Below, piece after piece: positions 1 through 8,437 of a DNA stretch of 64,000 bases. The stretch lies in contig OY751492.1 of NCBI GenBank assembly GCA_963565915.1, forward strand, positions 1,364,001 through 1,428,000. The letters run 5' to 3'. This DNA comes from Entoloma clypeatum (Eukaryota > Basidiomycota > Agaricomycetes > Agaricales > Entolomataceae). The notes under the pieces are model-generated. The model made no database searches. It had not been told where the DNA came from and saw only the letters and a program-made list of their open reading frames with translations. How positions within the stretch are numbered: the first letter of the stretch is position 1; every line of letters begins with the position of its first letter. The translations under genes were made by a program, and so were the position numbers.

Positions 1-368
1 GACAAGTAAGTGTTGTTTGCCTAGGTCAAGCTGAGGACCTCTACTCTAAGGTTACAGGTCTTATATATGTTATCCTATAGCTATAAATAAGTAGGTGCTG
101 CACAGGAGCTAAATAAGCCATTGGTTAGATAGATGTTTCAAGGGGGCTGTGGCATAGGAGTCAGAGATAAGGCCTTGAGGTTGTGAGTCAGAGATAATGA
201 GTGAAAATGTATCTAAAGGGAGAATAGTCCAAGTCATTGTGAGTCATAGCACTGGTAGAGGGGACATGTGTCCCAGGGTCGTTGGAGTAAGTGAAACGGG
301 GTGCGATGGGGATCAAGGGTTGAAGGGTCATGTGAGGTGCATAGAGAAGAGAGTGAAAAAGTGTAACA
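1..368 (-). mobile_element. E-family LTR, truncated by window start
   Basis: This is the reverse complement of the LTR at 4752-5130: the sequence TGTTACACTTTTTC is its start in both, and the TATA region and CTGACTCATGGCC-type boxes match with scattered substitutions. About 15 bases of the LTR 3' end lie outside the window. It lies in the opposite orientation to the other E copy. The flank on its right is minisatellite, and no target duplication can be tested. Confidence 0.8.
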
Positions 369-790
369 ATGCCCAACGGCCTCCATTCATGCCCAACAGC
401 ATCCCTTCGCCCTCAACGTGGCAACCCACGTCCAATGCCATCCTTTTGCTCCCAACGCCATCCCTTCACCCCCAACACCGTCGACCCACACCCAATGGCC
501 ACTTTTCATGCCTAAAGGCCTCCTTTCACGCCCAACGGTCCTGACTTGCGCCCACCGCCATTGACCCACGCCACGCTGTCCCTTTGCCCCCAACACCGTC
601 CCTTTGCCCTTAATGCCGCCGCCTCGCGTCCCCAACGCCGTTGACTCACACCCAGCACCCTTCCTTCGCGCGCAACGGCACCGCGCACCTGCCACAACAC
701 GTGCCCAACAGCCCCCTTTCATGCCCAACGGCGTCGAGTCACGCCCAAGAGCACATGGAGCTGGGCTGAGCCCACGGAGGACCAATTGAG
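369..790. repeat. Degenerate GCCCAACGG minisatellite
   Basis: Irregular tandem units of roughly 12 and 24-27 bp built on GCCCAACGG / GCCCAACAGC with C- and CCTTTC-rich spacers. Open frames here on both strands are by-products of the GC-rich repeat. Related arrays lie at about 21110-21885 and 57627-57905, each inside a hAT-like element. Confidence 0.8.
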
Positions 791-1203
791 GGAGTACGAC
801 ACATGCGTGCAGCATTGGGCTGTGTGCATGTGTGTTATGATCACTCTTATCTTATCCTAATATCTAATCTCATCTTTATCTTATCTCTTTATCTTATCTC
901 TTTATCTTATCTCTTTATCTTATCTCATCTTATCCTATCTCTTGATCTTATCCTATCTTATCTGAAACCTTTATCTTATCCTACCTCATGTTAGACACAT
1001 GTTATTCTAGAACAGTCTTATTTACTGTGCACCTCATTTATGCCTCATGGTATTTACATATATAAGTAGCCTACTTTCCTTTGTATTCTGTAGCTTGTTC
1101 TCTTGAGATCCCATGTGGGTCAATAGTCAGCATTGCTCCTTTGTCTTGATGGCATTGTATCACCTCTCCTTGCGCGTTTTATGTTCGGGCCTGTGGATGT
1201 AGT

Positions 1204-1661
1204 TGTTATGGATTCGCTATCCATGGCATTGATCGCTCAGACAAGATACAAGACATAGAGGCCTTATCTGATTAATGGCCAGTTTCATCTTATCTATTGG
1301 TTTCATGCTTACTATTCACTTTTACATCATTCGGGCCCCGGCCTCCGCTTACTCACTACAGTATGGTCATCGTTACCATATCTAGATGGTTACTCTCACA
1401 CATCCTTGACATCGTGTTACTTATTGGACTATACTTAGATACACTGACTCATGCCGCAGCAGTTACCATAGACACCTACTCCGGGTCCGCTTCTGGAGTC
1501 AGACCGGAACCGCTCTAGAGTCATCTAGATGACTTGACCTTCTAGTATATATAGGGTACATACATTGCATGTATTCCCCAGATCTAGCAATCACCTTGGT
1601 ATCCGCCTTTGCTACTTAAGCCTCTCTGCCTAAGCATTGCATGGGTTTGTCAACCATAACA
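1204..1661 (+). repeat. C1 5' LTR
   Basis: Starts TGTTATGGATTCG and ends CAACCATAACA. The TATA box is at 1546-1553 and the inferred transcript start at 1580. A 73-aa open frame inside the LTR has no supported role. Confidence 0.93.
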
Positions 1662-1746
1662 TATTGCTAGATCTCACCAGGCTTACTCGGAGAGGAACGA
1701 GCTACCTACCGAGGTCAAGAACGCACGCACAACGCTCAGCCCTTGG

Positions 1747-3036
1747 ATGACCTTTCCAGGGCAGGACGACTCAAGCTCAATGCTTGGAGTCAGGGCCAGC
1801 AACGGTCAGCTGGACGAAGAGAACCTTGAGCATGTTGCTCGGTTCAGGAACGGACTACCCTGTGCAGGTCATCGACGACTGCAGGAAGGAACCTGGAGCA
1901 TGTTGCTCGGTTCAGGAATGGATTACCCTGTGGAGGTCATCAATGACAGCAGGAAGGGACCTGGAGCCATTGCTCGGTTCAGAAGACTTACACTCCTCAT
2001 CGCTATTGCTCACGACGAGCTACCACCTCTTGTCAACATCTGCCGAAGCTCTATGCTACTAGGAGCGCATCAAAGAAGCTACACAGCCACCAATTACCTC
2101 AGCTGCACAGCCACAGAAGAGCATCAGTGCACAGCCACAAGAAGCACATCAGTGCACAGCCACATCTTGGCATCAGTGCACAGCCACACATCGACATCAT
2201 CGCACAGCCACAAGAAGTATATCATCGCACAGCCACAAGAAGTATATCATCGCACAGCCACAGAGTTGCATCATTGGACACAGCCACATATCGACATCAT
2301 CGCACAGCCACATGATTGGGAAGCTACACTGCCACAACATCATATGGAAAGAATCATTCCCACGCTGGGAGACACCATCAAACACATCAGGAGCTTATCA
2401 TGGCTCATCGGAGACACACATCAGGGTCCATCACTATTGGACGGCGCATCGTTTTCCTTGGGAACCATGTCAGGCTCAGGGAGCATTGGTCCAGGATTGC
2501 CATATAAGGCGCAAGGCACATCAGCAAGTAAGGCGCTTGGCGCTTTGCATCATCACATCAGCAACGGACCACAGACACAACAGCACATCACACCATCACA
2601 TCACGCATCAGAGTCCATCAGTATTGGACAGCACATCATTTTCTCTTGGAGGCCATGTCAGGCTCAGGGAGCATTGGTCCAAGACACATCAGCAAGTAAG
2701 GCGCTTGGCGCATTGCATCATCACATCAGCAACGGATCACAGACGCAACAGCGCATCACACCATCACATCACACATCAGGGTCCATCAGTATTGGACAGC
2801 ATATCATTTTCTCTTGGAGGCCATGTCAGGCTCAGGGAGCATTGGTCCAAGACATGTCAGCAAGTAAGGCGCTTGGCGCATTGCACCATCACACCAGAGA
2901 TTGGTCAGCAGGCCACACCACAAGTCACAACAGTGCAAAACACAGAATTTTTTTTCGCTCCAACGGAGCCTTTGGATCTCTTCAGGACTCTCAACACCTG
3001 GGGGAGATGTATATTTGTCGGGACGCCAAATCTTGA
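1747..3036 (+). CDS. C1 internal open frame of unknown meaning (429 codons)
   Basis: This is the longest open frame of the C1 internal region, starting 85 bp after the 5' LTR. The first third has a repeated motif (ARFRNGLPC / LLGSGMDYPV); the rest is a translation of DNA repeats rich in His, Ser, Thr and Gln. No domain is recognised. The second copy, C2, keeps the same beginning (20140 down to 19634 on the minus strand) but breaks in the repeats. The overlapping frame is also open for 270 codons. It may be non-coding packaging or spacer RNA rather than a protein. Confidence 0.3.
   Translation: MTFPGQDDSSSMLGVRASNGQLDEENLEHVARFRNGLPCAGHRRLQEGTWSMLLGSGMDYPVEVINDSRKGPGAIARFRRLTLLIAIAHDELPPLVNICRSSMLLGAHQRSYTATNYLSCTATEEHQCTATRSTSVHSHILASVHSHTSTSSHSHKKYIIAQPQEVYHRTATELHHWTQPHIDIIAQPHDWEATLPQHHMERIIPTLGDTIKHIRSLSWLIGDTHQGPSLLDGASFSLGTMSGSGSIGPGLPYKAQGTSASKALGALHHHISNGPQTQQHITPSHHASESISIGQHIIFSWRPCQAQGALVQDTSASKALGALHHHISNGSQTQQRITPSHHTSGSISIGQHIIFSWRPCQAQGALVQDMSASKALGALHHHTRDWSAGHTTSHNSAKHRIFFRSNGAFGSLQDSQHLGEMYICRDAKS
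2084..2325 (+). repeat. CACAGCCACA tandem repeat in C1
   Basis: About nine tandem units of 22-30 bp, each with CACAGCCACA followed by variants of AGAAGTATATCATCG or GCATCAGTG. Two adjacent units (about 2210-2260) are identical. The same array is present in C2 (about 19515-19735, reverse strand) with a different unit count. Confidence 0.8.
2469..2900 (+). repeat. 168-187 bp tandem repeat in C1
   Basis: Each unit starts GTCAGGCTCAGGGAGCATTG, at about 2469, 2656 and 2824. Units contain the segment AGCAAGTAAGGCGCTTGGCG. The first unit carries about 20 extra bases (ATTGCCATATAAGGCGCAAG). C2 holds the same kind of units in rearranged order. Confidence 0.8.
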
Positions 3037-3392
3037 GAAGGGGGTAGAGGATGGGAGAACCAACGAAGGAGAGGAACGACAGAGTTGGAAGATGAAGACG
3101 ACAATGGTCGAAGATGGAGGATGAAGAGGAACAACGACAGAGTTGGATGATGGAATCAAGCAATGGAGTTGGATGATGGAGTTGGACGACGATGGAGATT
3201 GGAGGATGAAGACGAACAACGAGAGCATGGGAGGAGGAAGATGAACAACAATGGAGAGACACTACGGAGTTGGAAGAAGAAATCGACGAACGATCTCAAG
3301 CGCAATTTTTGAAAACCTTGGTTGCAAAATGGTACATCAAGATTGTTTTTTCAAGATTGTTTTCGGGACGAAAACCTTTGAGAAGGGGGTAA

Positions 3393-3850
3393 TGTTATGG
3401 ATTCGCTATCCATGGCATTGATCGCTCAGACAAGATACAAGACATAGAGGCCTTATCTGATTAATGGCCAGTTTCATCTTATCTATTGGTTTCATGCTTA
3501 CTATTCACTTTTACATCATTCGGGCCCCGGCCTCCGCTTACTCACTACAGTATGGTCATCGTTACCATATCTAGATGGTTACTCTCACACATCCTTGACA
3601 TCGTGTTACTTATTGGACTATACTTAGATACACTGACTCATGCCGCAGCAGTTACCATAGACACCTACTCCGGGTCCGCTTCTGGAGTCAGACCGGAACC
3701 GCTCTAGAGTCATCTAGATGACTTGACCTTCTAGTATATATAGGGTACATACATTGCATGTATTCCCCAGATCTAGCAATCACCTTGGTATCCGCCTTTG
3801 CTACTTAAGCCTCTCTGCCTAAGCATTGCATGGGTTTGTCAACCATAACA
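3393..3850 (+). repeat. C1 3' LTR
   Basis: Identical to 1204-1661 as read by eye. Preceded by the polypurine tract ending GAGAAGGGGGTAA and followed by the TSD GTAGT. Confidence 0.93.
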
Positions 3851-4362
3851 GTAGTTGTCAGACTCACATGTCGCCTCAACAGTGTGTCCTTAGTCTTATT
3901 TTACTTGTAATATATTGGTTTAAACTGGTTGAGACCAGTCTGGTCTCACTTCTTTGAGGTAAACGGAACCGATGCACCAGTCTTGCATCGGTCCGGTTCA
4001 GTTTTTTCAAGATCATGTGAACCAAAAAATCGGTCTTGGTCTTGGTCTCTAAATTTTGAGGGTCAAAAACCGGACCGAATCAGACCTTTAAACACTACCC
4101 GTGTCACCACGGGCAATGCCCGTACCGTGCCCTGCACGCCCTAGCCGCCTCACCCAACCCTCCAACCGCCATCCCCGCCGCGCCACATCACAGAACACGA
4201 CCAGACACGCCTGCCCTGACACCGTACCGTGCCTCCCTGCCCAACACCTCGACCACCCTAAACAGCGACCGAAGCCTTTCCAATGTCAAGACTGACATAA
4301 AAGGAAAGAAGCCATCTTATGGAGTTGCCAAGCGCTCCAGAAGAAAGACCGTACACACAATC

Positions 4363-4710
4363 ATGTCTGTCCCACTCAGGCATGGTTCCTCATATCAGAT
4401 CCCCATTGACCTCACCGACGAACCCGATTGCATTGGTTACGAGATTGACACACATAGACGTGCTCACTCCCCGAGCAGACCTTGGCGCTGTCCAGTAGGA
4501 TGGCTGCATATTGACAAAGGATGCAAATGTGGTCTTTGTGCTAGGGCAGATGGGCACATTGAGTGTCAATGCGGACACTACATGTGTCAAAAATGCTGGA
4601 AGAAAGCACCTGGGCACTACGACTATGAGTGCTTAGGTCCAGGTCATGCAGAGCTAGAAGGCGAGCCATACGAATTTGATGACGACGCCATGCATAACAT
4701 GGCGACTTGA
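4363..4710 (+). CDS. Small cysteine-rich ORF next to an E LTR
   Basis: A 115-aa open frame with ten cysteines. The core reads GCKCGLC, then a spacer, then ECQCGHYMCQKCW, a spacing that suggests zinc binding; the C-terminus is acidic. It ends 41 bp before the LTR at 4752, and AGAAGGGGGGTAA, a gypsy-type polypurine tract, lies between. That places it as the last ORF of an E-family retroelement, in the same position as ORF3 of family B. Everything upstream in E has been replaced by the hAT-like element at 4097. I do not recognise the family. It could be a captured host gene or a chance frame, though the Cys pattern argues against chance. Confidence 0.5.
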   Translation: MSVPLRHGSSYQIPIDLTDEPDCIGYEIDTHRRAHSPSRPWRCPVGWLHIDKGCKCGLCARADGHIECQCGHYMCQKCWKKAPGHYDYECLGPGHAELEGEPYEFDDDAMHNMAT

Positions 4711-4751
4711 AAACATTGAAGCTGGTGACTTCAAGCATAGAAGGGGGGTAA

Positions 4752-5130
4752 TGTTACACTTTTTCACCCTTTTCCTATGCACCTTCACGCAACCCTTCGA
4801 CCCTCGATCCCTATCAGACCCCACTTAACTCCGACGACCCTGGGACATGTGTCCCTTCTATCAGCGCTATGACTCACAATGACTCGGACTATTCTCCTTG
4901 TAGATACATTTTCACTTGTTATCTCTGACTCATGGCCTCAAAGGCCTTATCTCTGACTCCTATGCCACAGTCCCCTTGAAACACATAACTAACCAATGGC
5001 CTATTTAGCTCCTGTGCAGCATCTACTTATTTATAGCCATAGAATAATATATATAAGACCTGTAATCTTAGAATAGAGGTCCTTAGCTTGACCTAGGCAC
5101 ACAACACTTACTTGTCTACTTCTTTCAACA
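4752..5130 (+). mobile_element. E-family LTR (apparent 3' LTR)
   Basis: 379 bp from TGTTACACTTTTTC to CTTTCAACA, preceded by the polypurine tract AGAAGGGGGGTAA. It has ATATATATAAGACC as a likely TATA box and several TGACTC boxes. Immediate flanks GGTAA and CTCTC do not match, so it is not a simple solo insertion. Sequence 5131-5225 is unassigned. Confidence 0.75.
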
Positions 5131-5225
5131 CTCTCCAACTAAGTGCCTTGCGAGGACTTAGCTCTGCTTGACTGGAACCGAGTCATCCTTCTGAGGAACT
5201 TGCTGACCTTGAAGAAGTTGTCCTA

Positions 5226-5460
5226 TTGAGGGACTTGTTCCACTTGTGTGGACACAGTTCAAACCCATGTGACTTGACACTTGGACCGATTGTAGGCTAC
5301 CACCGTAACAGTCCCATCATTGACATACACGGGTGGAGAATCATAAGGATTTCCATCTTGGGTAGGTACCAGAGCAGGTTCCTCAGTACGGCGGAAACAC
5401 CGTCTGTGGTTCTGTGCTTGAGCCCTCGTTCCTGTATCACAAGTTCTACACGAGTAATCA
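5226..5460 (-). pseudogene. Host gene remnant, third segment
   Basis: Read on the minus strand, this continues the open frame of 20591-20711 once C2 and its AAGGT duplication are removed. One frame runs on as ITRVELVIQERGLKHRTTDG; an overlapping frame gives PPVYVNDGTVTVVAYNRS, so a frameshift or an intron separates them. The family is not recognised. The segment is the far end of a gene whose start is near 29274. It is certainly non-functional here, being split by more than 20 kb of transposons. Confidence 0.5.
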
Positions 5461-5827
5461 AAGGTTGTTATGGTTGACAAACCCATGCGATGCTTAGGCA
5501 GAGAGGCTTAAGTAGCAAAGGCGGATACCAAGGTGATTGCTAGATCTGGGGAATACATGCAATGTATGTACCCTATATATACTAGAAGGTCGAGTCATCT
5601 AGATGACTCTAGAGCGGTTCCGGTCTGACTCCAGAAGCGGACCCGGAGTAGGTGTCTATGGTAACTGCTGCGGCACGAGTCAGAGTATCTAAGTATAGTC
5701 CAATAAGTAACACGATGTCAAGGATGTGTGAGAGTAACCATCTAGGTATGGTAACGATGACCATACTGTAGTGAGTAAGCGGAGGCCGGGGTCCGAATGA
5801 TATAAAAGTGAATAGTAAGCATGAAAC

Positions 5828-6195
5828 TGTTATGCGTAACAAACCGTTCCAAGGTTCGGGCAGAGTATGCAGGAAGATGGAAAGGCGAAGAGCAATGTGA
5901 TTGCTAAATCTAAGGAATCTAGCTATAGTACAAAGGGTTTATATAGGTACTGACTATAGGCGATAGCATATGAGTCAGTGCTGCGCAAGGCAGTGTATCT
6001 GAGTAAGATAACTGCGGAAGGCAGTGCGTCTGAGTAAGACGACTGCAGAATGAGTCAGACCGCTGCGGAAAGCGAGTCAGCGCGGGAGCGAAGTATACTA
6101 AAGGAAATAAAGTATAATACGATATGTGTAAGCGGGGGCCGATGAGTAAAAGTGGAAAAGTAAGCGTATACGTCCGTAGTCGTTAGTCCGTAACA
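5828..6195 (-). repeat. B1 3' LTR
   Basis: The minus strand runs TGTTACGGACTAACGAC to GCATAACA. Upstream of the TATA box is a tandem repeat of about 29 bp built on ACTCAGAYRCACTGCCTTSCG with TGACTCA boxes. Confidence 0.93.
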
Positions 6196-6483
6196 TGTTC
6201 CTCTCCTCAAGGTCTGTGTCCTCACAGACTACCTATTCCCATCCGTCGTTGCCATTCGGATCGGCCCAGGTAGGGTCAGCTCGGTTGCCCCAGTCCTTTA
6301 CCAGCTCATCGTTTACCGCCGTGGCAAACTCTAAACCTCGAACGGCGAGGCGAAGGCGTCGATTCTCGACGGCAAGGGTGTTGGTATAAGTTTTGAGGAT
6401 AAGTTTTTCCTCGGCGGTGGGGGTGGTTGGCAAATCGGATAGGGTATGGAGGCGGATATGCATCTGCCTGTGGAGAATGTCGG

Positions 6484-6771
6484 TGTTATGATCGTATTTT
6501 CACTTTTCACTTTATCTTATCTTATCTCGATCTTATCTTATCTACATCATATCGCACATGAGGACATCTCATTATTATCACGCAGCATGACGCTGCCACA
6601 ACGCAGCCTCATGGAATTTACATATATAAGTAGAGTACTTTCACTTGTATTCGATAGCTTGTTCTCTTGAGATTCCCGCTGGGTCTCTGGGCAATTCAGT
6701 TCACTTCACATTTCCCACTTCGTTCTTAAGTTTGGGCTCGCGACGTCGTTTGACTTAGCGTCGCCTCAACA
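6484..6771 (+). repeat. A 5' LTR
   Basis: TGTTATGATCG to GCCTCAACA, 288 bp. The first 70 bases hold several CTTATC (GATA) motifs, the TATA box is at 6623-6630 and the inferred transcript start is at 6656. Confidence 0.95.
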
Positions 6772-7329
6772 GAAGAACAAGCTCTTATCATCATCGCCCG
6801 CCCAAACACACACACTTCCCACATCACCATCACTATCCCCGCCGTTTCGTGCTTTTGCGTTAAAAGTCACACCTCGCCACTACACGCGGACCCTAGCGTT
6901 AAGGGGGACCTCCCGGACTTCAGGGATAAGAAGAGAAACGCTTGGTGCACCCACTATAACTAGCGTTGCCGTTCGAGACACACAGGGAAACGTTGAGCCC
7001 GTCCCGTGTCGAGGTGACCAAAGGCCGACGCAACTGACCTTCGGGAAAGCTGCTGGCGCGTGTGGCGACTTGGAAAAGAAGGTCGCGCACGTTTAGTTCT
7101 CAAAAGGTGTTCCAACCCCCGATCTTTTCCCGGATTCAACAGAACCAGCGCGCGTAGGGGTGTTGACCGCGTGGTTTTCATTTTTCCCAGATCTTCCTTC
7201 ATTCGGGCATTTCGGCTGCCTGGGTAAACAGATCGTTCTTTGGGTTTTTCTTTTTTTTAGGTTTTCTTTTTCGCTTAAGTAGCAGAACAGGGTCGCGCGC
7301 CCGCTACAAAGCACTATTGCTCACACAAC
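6772..7329 (+). other. A leader (untranslated region)
   Basis: 558 bp between the LTR and the gag ATG. The self-priming site AGAACAAGCT is at 6774-6783. No convincing ORF on either strand; small minus-strand frames have no support. Probably carries packaging signals (inference). Confidence 0.7.
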
Positions 7330-8418
7330 ATGGCCGACAACAACGACGATGAGTTCGACAATCCCCTTCCCAATCCCCCTCTCCCTCCTCCCGCTCATAA
7401 TCCCGCCGCCCCGCGTCCCAATGGAAGACGATTAGAAATCGCTGCAGACCCCGGCAGGTACAATGGGGCCAAGGCAACGTTCGGAGTATGGTGGACAAAG
7501 ATGCTGGCATGGATCAGGGTCAACCGGGACCTGTTCCAGGGACAGGAAGAAATTTGCATTGCAGTATGGTCTCGCCTGGAAGGCGCTACCGCCGGCACCT
7601 ATGGGGAAACACGCTTGAGGCAGTGCATGGAATCAGAACATTGGCCCACGTTCCAGCAATTAATGAGAGAGGTGACATCAAGATTCCAATCAGCAACAGA
7701 AATAGAATGGGCACGTGCCAAGATCGAAACCTTTAAACAAGGAAACATGCGGGTGGACGATTTTATTACACAATTTGGAACGTTGGTCATCAAAGGCCAA
7801 ATTGAGGAAATGCATGGGATATCTCTGCTAGAAAGGAACACCAAGGATTCGATCATACAACAAATGTTCCAGCAGGGAAGACGACAGACCACCGTGCAAG
7901 ACACGAGTGAGGAAATTTTAGCAATCGGAAGAGCAGAGGAAACTTACGCGGCAAGACCGGGCATGAGGACCGGCAACAACTTTGGACAGCAGAGAACCGG
8001 TTGGGGCAATCGGCCCGCAAACCAGCAGAATCAGCAGCGACCATTCGGACAACAACAGTACGGGGGGTACCGAGCCCCGCAGCAAAACGGACAGCAAGGT
8101 CAGGGACGCCGAGATCCCAATGCTATGGAGGTCGATAGAAACCAGCGCCGAGCGCCTGGTAATTGTTACAACTGCGGAGGACAGGGGCATTTCGCCCGGG
8201 AATGCAGACAGCCACAACGCAGGGTGCGAGCGGCTGTGATTGAACAAATCGACGAACATGAGGAAGAAGAAATCTTACGACAAATCACGGCAAGGCGTCA
8301 AGCACGACAAGCCGCAAACGGACCAAGGGGTGTGATTGGCGCGCCTGCGCCGAATCCCAATGGTCAGAACAATGGACAAGCTGCTGGGCAGCAGGGTTTT
8401 GTGAACGTCAACCAGTAA
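7330..8418 (+). CDS. gag: A Gag (nucleocapsid-type) protein
   Basis: 362 aa. The N-terminal part is Pro-rich. Residues about 30-190 form a retrotransposon-gag capsid-like region (KATFGVWWTKMLAWIRVN, then TFQQLMREVTSRF and IEWARAKIETFKQGNMRVDD). A Gln-rich stretch follows, and then one CCHC knuckle, CYNCGGQGHFARECRQ, near residues 279-294, for RNA binding. It forms the virus-like particle. The stop TAA (8416-8418) lies 16 nt after the GGGTTTT heptamer, so a minor fraction of ribosomes should continue into pol. The ATG at 7330 is the first in frame after the leader. Confidence 0.93.
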   Translation: MADNNDDEFDNPLPNPPLPPPAHNPAAPRPNGRRLEIAADPGRYNGAKATFGVWWTKMLAWIRVNRDLFQGQEEICIAVWSRLEGATAGTYGETRLRQCMESEHWPTFQQLMREVTSRFQSATEIEWARAKIETFKQGNMRVDDFITQFGTLVIKGQIEEMHGISLLERNTKDSIIQQMFQQGRRQTTVQDTSEEILAIGRAEETYAARPGMRTGNNFGQQRTGWGNRPANQQNQQRPFGQQQYGGYRAPQQNGQQGQGRRDPNAMEVDRNQRRAPGNCYNCGGQGHFARECRQPQRRVRAAVIEQIDEHEEEEILRQITARRQARQAANGPRGVIGAPAPNPNGQNNGQAAGQQGFVNVNQ

Positions 8419-8437
8419 ATCCCCCGCTGGCTCTGAC
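8394..8437 (+). promoter_or_regulatory. Putative -1 ribosomal frameshift signal, gag-pol of A
   Basis: The heptamer G-GGT-TTT (8394-8400) is in the gag frame; a -1 slip reads GGG-TTT-TGT and is open into pol without a stop. A 6-nt spacer is followed by paired arms GTCA/TGAC (8407-8410, 8434-8437) and CCAG/CTGG (8412-8415, 8427-8430). The gag stop lies in the loop. The same heptamer is known from the barley yellow dwarf virus frameshift site. Function is inferred. Confidence 0.65.

Larger units (their letters stand above)
1204..3850 (+). mobile_element. C1, complete non-autonomous LTR retrotransposon
   Basis: Two 458-bp LTRs (1204-1661, 3393-3850), identical as read by eye, flank a 1731-bp internal region with no gag, protease, RT or integrase. 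The TSD is GTAGT (1199-1203 and 3851-3855). The primer site TTGCTAGATCT (1664-1674) is an exact complement of AGATCTAGCAA in the LTR (1580-1590), which lies 34 bp after TATATATA (1546). A polypurine tract GAGAAGGGGGTAA precedes the 3' LTR. Leader and LTR 3' end resemble family B, so B-type proteins are the likely helpers (inference). Identical LTRs indicate a recent insertion. Confidence 0.92.
833..3881 (+). mobile_element. A-like solo LTR, split by C1
   Basis: LTR sequence is 833-1203 and 3856-3881. It starts TGTTATGATC, has TATC repeats, then CATATATAAGTAG, TAGCTTGTTCTCTTGAGAT and ends GTCGCCTCAACA, all shared with the 288-bp LTRs of element A, but it is longer and diverged. Flanks ATGTG (828-832) and GTGTG (3882-3886) look like a 5-bp duplication with one substitution. 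No internal region is present, so it is a solo LTR left by LTR-LTR recombination. Confidence 0.8.
369..4097. mobile_element. hAT-like non-autonomous element with minisatellite (interrupted, left end not seen)
   Basis: Own sequence is 369-832 and 3887-4097; an LTR insertion occupies the rest. The right end reads CTTTAAACACTA, a hAT-type terminus like those at 20720, 28951 and 58204. Just inside it is a stretch rich in ACCAGTCTGGTC and GGTCCGGTT motifs, also shared with those copies. The left part is a degenerate GCCCAACGG minisatellite. No transposase is visible, so it would depend on a source elsewhere. Class is inferred from the terminus and from the 8-bp duplication of the related element at 20720-28951. 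Confidence 0.6.

Noticed and set aside
387..815. Long open frames over the minisatellites (also 21044-21934 and 57525-57933)
   Set aside because: All six frames are partly open because the arrays are GC-rich and stop-poor; translations are repetitive (AQRPPFVPN) and differ between copies.
1297..1518. 73-aa open frame in the C-family LTRs (also 3486-3707, 5609-5842, 20286-20507)
   Set aside because: It lies across U3 including the regulatory region, has no domain, and is repeated only because the LTR is repeated.
2084..2325. Regular repeats that could suggest a CRISPR-like array
   Set aside because: Units are degenerate, adjacent and without unique spacers, and the organism is a fungus; they are tandem repeats inside a retroelement.
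4747..5135. E LTR at 4752-5130 as a solo LTR
   Set aside because: A polypurine tract and ORF precede it and the 5-bp flanks differ (GGTAA, CTCTC).
4752..5225. Self-priming in family E
   Set aside because: Only a 9/10 match (CACTTACTTG with CAACTAAGTG) that is not at the position expected from the TATA box.
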